Positions 8,292 to 16,379 of a stretch of 34,935 nucleotides of DNA are shown one piece after another; the stretch's first letter is position 1; each line of letters opens with the position of its first letter. The DNA comes from Victivallales bacterium (lineage in GTDB: Bacteria > Verrucomicrobiota > Lentisphaeria > Victivallales > GWF2-38-69). The notes beneath the pieces are model-generated. The model ran no database searches and had not been told where the DNA came from. It was given only the letters and a program-made list of their open reading frames with translations. The translations under genes and the position numbers were made by a program. The stretch is taken from NCBI GenBank assembly GCA_021733985.1, contig JAIPJT010000001.1, positions 92,981 to 127,915 on the forward strand. The letters are read 5' to 3'.

Positions 8292-10928
8292 ATGGATATA
8301 GCAAAGCTCAACAAAAAGATTTTTTACACAAGAATTATAACATACAATATGCTTCTGCTCCTGATGCTCAGTTTAACAGCTTATTTCATTTTCGGCTACA
8401 AAATTCATAATTTCAAGAAAATCATTGAAAAGGAAGAACATAACAAACTTATTTCCGTTAAAAGTATTATACTGAACTCCATTAATGAATTCAAAACAGA
8501 GACATTAATACTTTCTAAAATGGAAAATGTAAAAATTTTATTTAAAAATAATAAAAAAGAAAAACTGCGGAACAGCCTTTCTCAAATAATGTATGAAAGA
8601 CGTTATTATGATTTTATAAAATTTATTGATCTGTCAGGACAGGAAAAATTATGTATGGGATACAATAACAGGACTTCTAAAATATCGGACTCTACCGGCA
8701 AACATTCTGTCACAAAATATTTTAATACTCTGAGAGAACCTGAAAAAAATCAAATATTTGTAACTTTTAAAGGTACAGCCTCCGGGAAAGAAATAATTCC
8801 TACATTAAAACTGCTTACACCGGTTATTAATAACAGTACTAAGGTAGGATATATTTCAATTGGATTTAATATTTCACACTTAAATAAAAGATTGTCATAT
8901 TTCTTCAAGAATACTCCATATAGGTTTCATATATTAACCCAAAACGGGAAATTCATATTTTATAACTCATCCGCTGAAACCCTGAAACAGGTCAACAGTT
9001 CTCCTTACAAGCATGCAGTTTTCAAAAGAGTAATCCTTGATAATAACGGTTTTTTTTCATATAACAATGCACTTTTTTACAGAAAAAATATAAAGATAAA
9101 TTTAGGCTGTAATACGTTAAATTTAATTCTCGCAGCTGAATATCCCGAAAAAGCTCTACTCCCTATTAAAGAAAAAGAATTCCAAAAAGTATTGAAAGAT
9201 ACCTTCTGGATATATATAGTTTCTGCTGTATTGCTTACAATAATAATTCTTATTCTCTCAAAGCTTTCAGTAAGTAAAATGCAGTCAAGAATTTTCGGGA
9301 AACTGATTGAACAGAGCAGTGAAAGCATTGCGATTACCGATCTCGAAGGAAATATCATCTATACAAACAATTCATTTCTCTCTTTATTTAGAACTACAAG
9401 AAAACAAACTACCAATTCTAATATAAAAAACTTTTATTCTGAATTCCATGATAATGATTTTTATTCGTATATGTGGAAAAAAATTAAAATATCCGGTTTC
9501 TGGGAAGGAGAAATAATAAGTAATTCAAATGATGGAGAAAAAATTTACTCCAACTTAAAAATCAACAAAATTGAGATAAAAAAAACAAATCAGGTTTTCC
9601 TGTTTTGGAGTTTCAGCAATTTAACAGATACTAAATATGCAAAAATAGAAATACTGAAATCTCAGCTTTACGATGCCTGCACAGGGTTACCGAACAGGGT
9701 GTACATCAACAAATATCTTACTAAACTTATTAAAAATAAAACTCAATTCGGCCTCCTTTCCATAAAAATCAATAATCTTTCCAAAATAAACAGAAGCTAC
9801 GGTTTTGATACCGGTGATATAATTCTGGTCATGTTAACCGAAAAACTTAAAAAAATCTGGGGGGAAGATGTCTTTGAAGGTCGACTCAATGAAAATACTT
9901 TGGTTGTTTCCATTGAGCACTCTAATCTTGATAATTTAGAAAATAAATTGAAAAAAATTCTTTCTCTCAGTAACTCTCCATTCAGCCTTTTCTCAAAAAA
10001 CATCTTTCTTGATATAGATATGGGGATTGTTTTTTACCCTGAAGCAGGCGATACCACAGATAAAATATTGAAAAGTTTATGTAAAAACACACAAACTATT
10101 AAAGATAATAAAGAAAATTTCTTTAAATATTTTTCTAAGAAAACTAAAGAACTTGAGCTTAAAAGACAAGAAATGCTGGATTGCCTGAAAAATGCCTCCG
10201 TCAATAATGAATTCTCGTTGGCATATCAGCAAAAAATTAATATTTCAACCGGGGAATTTGTCGGTGCGGAAACCTTGTTACGCTGGAATAACAAAAAACT
10301 GGGTTCCATATCTCCGGCTCTGTTTATTCCCCTTGCCGAACAGTCAGGATGTATTAATAAAATTACTGAATGGACAATTAATAAGTTATGTGAACAGCTG
10401 AAGAAATGGAAAAATAAATTTTCAAGAAGTTTTCCTGTTTCAATTAATATTTCATTCCTGGAATTCAAGGATAAAAAATTTGCCGATAATTTTATAAATA
10501 CATTAAATAATTACGGCCTCCACGGAGATGATGTTATTATTGAAATTACAGAAAATGCACTCAATACAAATTTTGACATTTCTTTTACTTTAGATAAGCT
10601 TAAAGAACATAATTTTAAAATCCATATAGACAATTTCGGAACCGGTTCATCCTCTCTCGGATATCTGAAAAAGCTCAATATAGATGCTCTGAAAATAGAT
10701 AGAGAATTTATTAAAAATTATCCTGTAAAAGATGACGGCGGTCTTGCAAAAATCATAACAGATACAGCAAAAACATTAAAACTCGAAGTTATTGCGGAAG
10801 GGGTAGAAACTGAACAGCAGGTCAGCTTCCTGCGTAGAATCGGCTGTAACGTTGTGCAGGGATATTATTTTAGTAAACCTCTAACCTCCGACAAATTTGA
10901 AGAATATCTAAAAAAAAATATTTCCTGA
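8292..10928 (+). CDS. Membrane Cache-PAS-GGDEF-EAL cyclic-di-GMP signalling protein, both catalytic motifs altered
   Basis: 878 residues. Membrane segments are at about 13-35 and 304-323, enclosing a sensor of the double-Cache kind. Then come PAS (about 335-450), GGDEF-like (about 455-615) and EAL (about 630-875). The cyclase signature is lost: after Arg531-Leu532 the five GGDEF positions read NENTL. EAL is better kept: ETL at 660-662, Asn719, Glu751, Asp780, Lys801, Glu836 and Gln856 are present, but the DDFGTG motif reads DNFGTG, so the second metal-ligand Asp is Asn781. It may be a weak phosphodiesterase or a c-di-GMP-binding receptor. An in-frame stop six codons upstream fixes the start at or after this ATG. 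GGAGG at about 8260 is too far away to serve it. Confidence 0.9.
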   Translation: MDIAKLNKKIFYTRIITYNMLLLLMLSLTAYFIFGYKIHNFKKIIEKEEHNKLISVKSIILNSINEFKTETLILSKMENVKILFKNNKKEKLRNSLSQIMYERRYYDFIKFIDLSGQEKLCMGYNNRTSKISDSTGKHSVTKYFNTLREPEKNQIFVTFKGTASGKEIIPTLKLLTPVINNSTKVGYISIGFNISHLNKRLSYFFKNTPYRFHILTQNGKFIFYNSSAETLKQVNSSPYKHAVFKRVILDNNGFFSYNNALFYRKNIKINLGCNTLNLILAAEYPEKALLPIKEKEFQKVLKDTFWIYIVSAVLLTIIILILSKLSVSKMQSRIFGKLIEQSSESIAITDLEGNIIYTNNSFLSLFRTTRKQTTNSNIKNFYSEFHDNDFYSYMWKKIKISGFWEGEIISNSNDGEKIYSNLKINKIEIKKTNQVFLFWSFSNLTDTKYAKIEILKSQLYDACTGLPNRVYINKYLTKLIKNKTQFGLLSIKINNLSKINRSYGFDTGDIILVMLTEKLKKIWGEDVFEGRLNENTLVVSIEHSNLDNLENKLKKILSLSNSPFSLFSKNIFLDIDMGIVFYPEAGDTTDKILKSLCKNTQTIKDNKENFFKYFSKKTKELELKRQEMLDCLKNASVNNEFSLAYQQKINISTGEFVGAETLLRWNNKKLGSISPALFIPLAEQSGCINKITEWTINKLCEQLKKWKNKFSRSFPVSINISFLEFKDKKFADNFINTLNNYGLHGDDVIIEITENALNTNFDISFTLDKLKEHNFKIHIDNFGTGSSSLGYLKKLNIDALKIDREFIKNYPVKDDGGLAKIITDTAKTLKLEVIAEGVETEQQVSFLRRIGCNVVQGYYFSKPLTSDKFEEYLKKNIS

Positions 10929-10975
10929 TAAAAACCAACTCTTTGCGTAAAATTTTTTTACTCCAGCTGCTTATT

Positions 10976-11104
10976 TCATAAAGGTACAGATTTCGTTTTC
11001 TTATTTCTCATCCAATTCCTCCATCCAAATTCTTTTGGAAGTCTCATTAGCTCCGCTTTCGCTCTTTTAGCTATGGCGGATAAATCGTTAGCGTTGGATT
11101 GCAT
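10976..11104 (-). CDS. Possible small basic protein, 42 residues
   Basis: An ATG-started frame behind phaB on the same strand, 76 bases after its stop. The product starts MQSNANDLSAIAKRAKAEL and ends in a Lys/Arg-rich tail with two Trp residues (GWRNWM). Residue choice looks coding, with few low-complexity runs although the DNA around it is AT-rich. There is no clear Shine-Dalgarno, and a stop lies three codons upstream. It could be a real small protein or a relic of a longer gene. I recognise no family. Confidence 0.3.
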   Translation of the reverse strand: MQSNANDLSAIAKRAKAELMRLPKEFGWRNWMRNKKTKSVPL

Positions 11105-11180
11105 TAGAAATTACAGGGTTCTCATACGGCAGTAGTACACGAAATCTTTTAGATAACAGTTTTAATATGTACTGCCAATA

Positions 11181-11921
11181 TCAGGACATATATTGTCCTC
11201 CATTGATTGAAATAGTAGAACCAGTTATAAATCCTGCATTATCTGACGCAAGAAATGCAACAGCATCAGCAATCTCTTTCGGTTCACCAAGTCTACCTAC
11301 AGGTATCTCGGCAATTATTTTTTTCATAATATCCTCAGGTATACCCTGCATCATTTCAGTATTGCAGTAACCCGGAGCAACCGCATTAACTGTAATACCT
11401 TTACTCGCAGTCTCTAATGCAATTGTTTTTGTGAAACCTAACGCTGCAGCTTTTGTTGAAGCATAATTAGCCTGCCCGAATGCTCCCTTCTGTCCGTTAA
11501 CAGATGCAATGTTTATTATTCTGCCATATTTGTTCTTAAGCATATTTTCTATAACATTGCGGGACATATTAAACAGGCCGTCAAGATTGACCTTCATAAC
11601 CATATCCCATATTGCCTTATCCATCTTTCTGAACACTTTATCTTTAATAATTCCGGCATTATTTACAAGAATGTCTATTTTCCCATATTTCTCAATTATA
11701 ATTTCTATGACCTTCCGGCATTGTTCAAAAGAAGAAATATCGCACTTATATGCATCAACATACTTATAACCTTCAGATTTCATTTCCTTTGCCCATTTTT
11801 CGCAACTTCCCTGATTTATATCTAATGCTATAACAGTTGCACCTTCATCTAAAAGTTTTTTGGAAATTGATTTGCCCAAACCACGAACACCGCCGGTAAC
11901 TACAGCAACCCTGTTTTTCAT
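11181..11921 (-). CDS. phaB: Acetoacetyl-CoA reductase (SDR family)
   Basis: Reduces acetoacetyl-CoA to 3-hydroxybutyryl-CoA with NAD(P)H. 246 residues, a classical short-chain dehydrogenase: TGGVRGLG cofactor loop (9-16), NNAG (87-90), catalytic Ser140, Tyr153 and Lys157 (YASTK). The block VNGQKGAFGQANY next to the active site is characteristic of PhaB-type reductases and separates it from FabG. AAGGAG lies 8 bases before the ATG. A thiolase gene lies upstream on the same strand, separated by a 337-base gap with inverted repeats, so the two may be transcribed separately. No phaC synthase is in the window, so the product may go to polyhydroxybutyrate or to another C4 route. Confidence 0.87.
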   Translation of the reverse strand: MKNRVAVVTGGVRGLGKSISKKLLDEGATVIALDINQGSCEKWAKEMKSEGYKYVDAYKCDISSFEQCRKVIEIIIEKYGKIDILVNNAGIIKDKVFRKMDKAIWDMVMKVNLDGLFNMSRNVIENMLKNKYGRIINIASVNGQKGAFGQANYASTKAAALGFTKTIALETASKGITVNAVAPGYCNTEMMQGIPEDIMKKIIAEIPVGRLGEPKEIADAVAFLASDNAGFITGSTISINGGQYMS

Positions 11922-12258
11922 AAGTTTAACTCCTTAATTTATTACCAAAACAAATTTCTGTTAAAAAATGTGCTCCTTTTTAATTAATATAATATATTAA
12001 CGGATATACAGTTAACTAATAAAACCAGGAGCAGATACTTGATAATAAACAGTACACCTTATTTATATGATTTCAACGAAATAATAGTTTTAGACCGAAG
12101 TAACGGAAATTTTAATAAATCTCCTGAAATTCAGAAAAAATTTTGAAATTTAATTAGACGGCCTGAAAGTTAAGCTGAACTTAAAATATGACAGATAATA
12201 TTAAAAAGGCTTTTAGCCGGCCGTCTAATTAATCATACAGTATTGAAAATATGAAGTA
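11922..12258. other. Gap between thiolase and phaB with two inverted repeats
   Basis: No credible gene on either strand. Near phaB there is an imperfect palindrome with 7-base ends TGCTCCT (11971-11977) and AGGAGCA (12027-12033). Inside it the sequence is nearly all A and T. Near the thiolase end is the 14-bp inverted repeat listed separately. The phaB promoter should lie in this stretch. Confidence 0.6.
12150..12232. repeat. 14-bp perfect inverted repeat, 55-base spacer
   Basis: TTAATTAGACGGCC (12150-12163) and GGCCGTCTAATTAA (12219-12232) are exact complements. After a two-base bulge, CTGAAAG-like and CTTTTAG sequences can extend the stem. It begins 27 bases after the thiolase stop. It could be a terminator or RNA-stability stem for thiolase, or the ends of a tiny inserted element. 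The GC-rich inner end is unusual in this AT-rich gap. Confidence 0.5.
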
Positions 12259-13440
12259 TTAATCCATCTGAACAGTTACAGCTGTTCCCATACCGCCACC
12301 TATACATAGTGTAGCCAGACCTTTTTTGGCACCGCATTTTTTCATTTCATGTAAAAGGGTAACAAGAATACGGCATCCTGAAGCGCCTATCGGGTGTCCT
12401 AATGCTATAGCACCGCCGTTAACATTGACTTTATCTTTATCCCAGCCCATTTCTCTGTTAACAGAAATGGCCTGAGCAGCAAAAGCTTCATTGGCTTCAA
12501 TCAAATCCAGGTCATCCACAGTCCAGCCTGATCTCTCAAGAGCTTTTTTTGAAGCAGGAATCGGGCCTGTTCCCATAATTTTCGGATCAACTCCCGCAGA
12601 AGCATAACCGACTACTTTAGCCATCGGCTTTAATCCTAATTCTTCAGCTTTTTCTGAAGACATCAGTATAACTGCTGCAGCACCGTCATTAATCCCTGAT
12701 GCATTCCCGGCTGTCACGGTACCTGCTTTATCAAAAGCAGGGCGCAATTTTTGAAGAATTTCTATTGTTGTAGTCTGTTTCGGGTGTTCATCTGTATCGA
12801 ATACTATTGAAGCCTTTTTTCTTTGAGGTATTTCGTAAGGTATTATTTCATCTTTAAACTTACCTGCTTCAATCGCAGTTGCGGCTTTCTTCTGTGAATT
12901 TAAGGCAAATTCATCCTGTTCCTCACGGCTTATATCATATTTCTTGGCTATATTTTCTGCTGTTACTCCCATATGATAATTATTGAAAACTTCTGTAAGA
13001 CCATCTTTAATCATAGAGTCTTCCATTTTCCATGGCCCCATTTTAACTCCGTTGCGTGAACCCTGTAATATATGAGGGGCCATATCCATGCTCTCAATGC
13101 CGCCTGCAACAACTACATCATGCTCCCCAAGCATGATTTGCTGCACACCTAATTCCACGGCTTTAAGACCTGAGCCACACAGCATATTCAAAGAATAGCC
13201 CGTAGAGGTATACGGAATACCTGATTTTATCTGAACCTGTCTTGCGGGGCCCTGTCCGTTGCCTGCAGTTAATACCTGCCCAAGGATAACCTCTTCAACT
13301 TCTTCAGGTTTTACATCGTTTCTTTCTAAAAGTCCTTTTACAACCGCTGTACCGAGATCAACGGCAGGGACTTTTGCTAATGAGCCGAGAAATGAACCGA
13401 TTGCTGTCCTTGCAGCGTCAATAATTACAACTTCCTTCAT
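12259..13440 (-). CDS. phaA: Acetyl-CoA acetyltransferase (thiolase)
   Basis: Condenses two acetyl-CoA to acetoacetyl-CoA, or the reverse. The 393-residue length is exactly typical of biosynthetic thiolases. Active-site residues are Cys88 (NMLCGSG), His349 (GHPIGASG) and Cys379 (LCIGGG). AAGGAG lies 6 bases upstream of the ATG. With the downstream phaB it gives the acetyl-CoA to 3-hydroxybutyryl-CoA path. The symbol follows this context; the same protein could be called atoB if it serves fatty acid or acetoacetate breakdown. A TATAAT at about 13500 on the minus strand may be its -10 box, but I see no matching -35. Confidence 0.93.
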   Translation of the reverse strand: MKEVVIIDAARTAIGSFLGSLAKVPAVDLGTAVVKGLLERNDVKPEEVEEVILGQVLTAGNGQGPARQVQIKSGIPYTSTGYSLNMLCGSGLKAVELGVQQIMLGEHDVVVAGGIESMDMAPHILQGSRNGVKMGPWKMEDSMIKDGLTEVFNNYHMGVTAENIAKKYDISREEQDEFALNSQKKAATAIEAGKFKDEIIPYEIPQRKKASIVFDTDEHPKQTTTIEILQKLRPAFDKAGTVTAGNASGINDGAAAVILMSSEKAEELGLKPMAKVVGYASAGVDPKIMGTGPIPASKKALERSGWTVDDLDLIEANEAFAAQAISVNREMGWDKDKVNVNGGAIALGHPIGASGCRILVTLLHEMKKCGAKKGLATLCIGGGMGTAVTVQMD

Positions 13441-13747
13441 TACTTTCTCCTTTTATTTGGTAGTTGAGGATTAGTTCTAATTCTAAAGTGGATTTTTGTA
13501 TTATATACTATATATAAAATAGTTCTGCTTCTCATACCTTTAATTGATTCGTTTTATCTCCCTTTTATAACTGATTTTTTAAAAAAAAATACAAATAGAA
13601 TCTTCCATTATATGTAGCAGTTAAAATGTTTAAATTAAACTGAAAATATAATTTAAAATTTCAAACTATTGAATTTATGAAATTAGATATAAATAAAAAC
13701 TATTCAAAATAATAGTCCGCATGACATGGAACCTTTTCGTGTACCAT
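13441..13747. other. AT-rich gap between the AlbA_2 gene and thiolase
   Basis: About 300 bases of very AT-rich DNA without a credible reading frame. It contains the thiolase ribosome binding site and presumed promoter at the left end and the weak terminator at 13692-13716 at the right end. Nothing else was recognised. Confidence 0.6.
13692..13716 (-). terminator. Weak AT-rich terminator after the AlbA_2 gene
   Basis: Minus strand: ACTATT (13711-13716), a 6-base loop, AATAGT (13699-13704), then TTTTATTT. The position 30 bases after the stop is right, but the stem is short and AT-rich. Confidence 0.35.
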
Positions 13748-14575
13748 TTAGTTATTCCATCTCATAGAAATATAATCAACCGCTTCCTTAAGATTTAATT
13801 CCCGTGTGCTACAGCCGGTTCTGATATAGAACTTTGTAAGAGTCCCGTCTTTTACATATACAGGTCTCGGTGAAGGCATAGCAATAATTCTACAAACATC
13901 TTTATTTTCTAATGAGTGGAACATAGTTAAAATAGAGCCGCATACAGTGGAACCCATTTTTGCTGAAATTGAAGATATTATAGCCTGTTCAAAACCATCA
14001 CGGCCGGGTTTTTTAAGACTGTTATAATCATTCTCAAGCCCGAGTACTTTGTTATTATCGTTAACACCTATTAATAAAGTTCCTCCATCTGAATTTAAAA
14101 ATGCTGCAATAGTTTTAACTATAACATTTTCAAGATTTTTATTTATCTTATTTGTCTGATAATCCCATCTGAAAGAAGATTTAAATTCCAATATACTGCT
14201 CTCACCCTGTGCAAGCAGAACGGGGAAACTTTTTTCCAGTTCAGTACTGAGACGCCTAATCATTTGGGAGTTTTTATTTATGGTCTTGGAGATATAATAA
14301 AACAGTATCCCTAAAAAAGCCCCAATGATAGTCCAGAACTCTATTATTATTAAAGAAACACGCCCCTGAAAAATATCGGCAACTCTAATATATAAATATT
14401 CTGTCAGAGATTCCTTCAGCATCATCCCCTTATCATAAAATATAGCAATTTCATGCAAGGGAAAAAGAATAAATATCCCAACAAGCATCCCTATCAGTAC
14501 TGATATAAGAAAAATAGTGTATTTTCCCGTATTCTTTAATAAAAACGGTAAAAAAGAGGCATTATTTTTGTTCAT
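13748..14575 (-). CDS. Membrane-anchored AlbA_2 (Schlafen-type) domain protein
   Basis: 275 residues. Two membrane segments (about 18-40 and 73-95) are followed by a soluble domain (about 122-265) with the AlbA_2 or divergent-AAA pattern: GESSILEFKSS, then KTIAAFLNSDGGTLLIGVND and GLENDY. The domain is found in Schlafen-like and many bacterial proteins of unknown role and can bind nucleic acid or nucleotides. Most bacterial copies that I know are soluble and fused to helix-turn-helix domains; tethering to the membrane is less usual. It follows pyk by 19 bases on the same strand, so it is probably co-transcribed, though no functional link is obvious. Function unknown. Confidence 0.8.
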   Translation of the reverse strand: MNKNNASFLPFLLKNTGKYTIFLISVLIGMLVGIFILFPLHEIAIFYDKGMMLKESLTEYLYIRVADIFQGRVSLIIIEFWTIIGAFLGILFYYISKTINKNSQMIRRLSTELEKSFPVLLAQGESSILEFKSSFRWDYQTNKINKNLENVIVKTIAAFLNSDGGTLLIGVNDNNKVLGLENDYNSLKKPGRDGFEQAIISSISAKMGSTVCGSILTMFHSLENKDVCRIIAMPSPRPVYVKDGTLTKFYIRTGCSTRELNLKEAVDYISMRWNN

Positions 14576-14594
14576 TAAAAGCCTGTTTTAACAA

Positions 14595-16031
14595 TCAGTT
14601 AACGATCCATACAGTAACAGCATTTGTTTTCCATATATCTTCATCATCATGCACCCCGGTTAATACAATGAGTTTATCTCCGGTTTTTATGTAGCCCTGC
14701 TTTTTCAGCTCTGTTTCAACAGTTTTCTGTACTTTTACCGGTCTTGTGCTTTTTAGTGCCCTCTTATCAATCAAAATAGGAAGCACATTATTATACAGTG
14801 CCATCCTGTTATAAGTCCTTTTATCATCAGTTACACTGTAAATAGGAGTCTGAGGGCGGTATTTGGAAAGTATTTTAGCTGTATTACCGGATTTCGAAAT
14901 AACCAGATTGGCCTTTTCTCCAATAAAAAATGAAAGTTGAGAAGCTGCACTGCACAAACCTTCATATAAAGAATTCACCTCAGGTAGGTCAAGCCCTGAA
15001 TGAAAGTACTCTTCATGAAAGGATTTCTCTGTTGCTTTGATAATTGAGTCCATCATTTTTACAGCTTTTATCGGATACTTTCCCGTTGCGGTCTCATTAG
15101 ACATAAATAAAACATCAGTACCGTCAAGAACGGCATTTGCCACATCTGAAGCTTCTGCGCGGGTAGGTCTCGGCTCATTAACCATAGATGAAAGCATTTC
15201 AGTGGCAACTATAGAGAATTTTCCTTTGAGGTTAGTCTCCTTAATTATTTCTTTCTGAACAGCCGGTACCCGTTGAATAGGAATCTCATCCCCCAGGTCA
15301 CCTCTTGCTATCATTATGCCTTCAGAAATATTTATAATTTCATCTATATACTGGAGAGCTTCAGGCTTCTCTATTTTAGCTATTATAGGTATCTCAGGAT
15401 GCCCCTCCTCTTCAAGAAGCGACCTCAGTCTTAATATGTCTTTAGGCTTCCTTACAAAGGAAAGTGACATAAAATCCACACCTGCTTTTATACCGAATTT
15501 AACATCCCGAATATCTTTTTCTGTCAAAGCCGGTAAAGATATATCAGTATAAGGCAGATTAATTCCATTACCGGTATTGATACTACCTCCGTTTTCCACT
15601 TTACATTTTACTTCACGGCTAGCCGGATCTGCAGATAAAACCCTTAATATGACTTTACCGTCATTTATTAAAATGGTTTTACCTTTTTTTGTATCTGAAG
15701 CGACATTAGGATAAGTTGTAGGAAGATACAGAGACTCTTTATGCTCACTGTTTCCGGATAATATAACTGTATCGTCTTTTTCGATAGTGACAGCCTGTTT
15801 CAGCTCTCCAATTCTTATTTTTGGTCCCTGTATAGCCAGCATTATAGAAACAGCTTTACCAACTTTATCTGCTGTTTTTCTAACCATATCAATTAATTTC
15901 TTATTTTCCCTCTGGGTTCCATATGAAAAATTTATTCTGCATACGTCAACACCACTATTAATCATTTCTTCAAGCACTTCCGGTGTATTGCAGGAAGGCC
16001 CCAGTGTTGCAAGTATTTTAGCTCTTCTCAT
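14595..16031 (-). CDS. pyk: Pyruvate kinase with unusual active-site residues
   Basis: Makes pyruvate and ATP from phosphoenolpyruvate and ADP, the last step of glycolysis. 478 residues, normal length. Recognisable blocks: CRINFS (Arg32, Asn34, Ser36), AKIEKPEA (Lys219, Glu221), ARGDLG (242-247), TEMLSSM (Thr277) and PTRAEASDVANAVLDGTD. Departures: NFSHG is NFSYG (Tyr37), the usual LDxxGPxIR region reads LAIQGPKIR (Ala66, Lys71), and the usual SGETA reads SNETA (Asn312). Gln and Lys in the QGPKIR block are the pattern of K+-independent enzymes. AGGAG precedes the ATG by 11 bases. With enzyme I of the PTS in the window, it competes for the same phosphoenolpyruvate. Confidence 0.9.
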   Translation of the reverse strand: MRRAKILATLGPSCNTPEVLEEMINSGVDVCRINFSYGTQRENKKLIDMVRKTADKVGKAVSIMLAIQGPKIRIGELKQAVTIEKDDTVILSGNSEHKESLYLPTTYPNVASDTKKGKTILINDGKVILRVLSADPASREVKCKVENGGSINTGNGINLPYTDISLPALTEKDIRDVKFGIKAGVDFMSLSFVRKPKDILRLRSLLEEEGHPEIPIIAKIEKPEALQYIDEIINISEGIMIARGDLGDEIPIQRVPAVQKEIIKETNLKGKFSIVATEMLSSMVNEPRPTRAEASDVANAVLDGTDVLFMSNETATGKYPIKAVKMMDSIIKATEKSFHEEYFHSGLDLPEVNSLYEGLCSAASQLSFFIGEKANLVISKSGNTAKILSKYRPQTPIYSVTDDKRTYNRMALYNNVLPILIDKRALKSTRPVKVQKTVETELKKQGYIKTGDKLIVLTGVHDDEDIWKTNAVTVWIVN

Positions 16032-16176
16032 TGTTTTTATACTCCTGAAATATTATATAATAAAAAAGTAGTTTATATAATTTTGTATATATACTTATAT
16101 TATTTTAATACATACTTTAGCAGAATCAAATTTTATACTTTAATTGTTCGCAACATCACCTGCCCTTTTTCTATTA
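16032..16176. other. Upstream region of pyk
   Basis: AT-rich non-coding DNA containing the candidate pyk promoter at 16102-16129. Together with the adjacent relic (16177-16379) it makes up the gene-free stretch between pyk and recN. Confidence 0.55.
16102..16129 (-). promoter_or_regulatory. Candidate promoter of pyk
   Basis: Minus strand: TTGATT (16124-16129), a 16-base spacer, TAAAAT (16102-16107). It would give a leader of about 65 bases. The AT-rich setting makes chance matches likely. Confidence 0.35.
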
Positions 16177-16379
16177 CTAACTGTTATCTTTCTTGTATAT
16201 TCGATACAGCTTTGAAACCGGGGATGCACGGATATATCCACTGAATCTATATTCAGCCGGAAGTTTTGCAATATTATATTTTATCCCAAATTATTCATAA
16301 TCCTGGTTTATTGCTAAAACAGGAATTTTCGGAAGGATAGCTTTCAAAGAATGCCCTTTGCCGGCTGACAGTGAATTGC
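16177..16379 (-). pseudogene. Coding-like relic behind recN, unidentified
   Basis: Directly after the recN stop, one minus-strand frame stays coding-like for about 66 codons with a single internal TAA. The first part reads SAGKGHSLKAILPKIPVLA and the second KLPAEYRFSGYIRASPVSK, ending at a double stop (TAG TAA). The residue mix, with paired charged and aromatic residues and few Lys/Asn runs, is unlike translated AT-rich spacer. It could be a decayed gene fragment. I recognise no family, and chance cannot be excluded. Confidence 0.3.
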
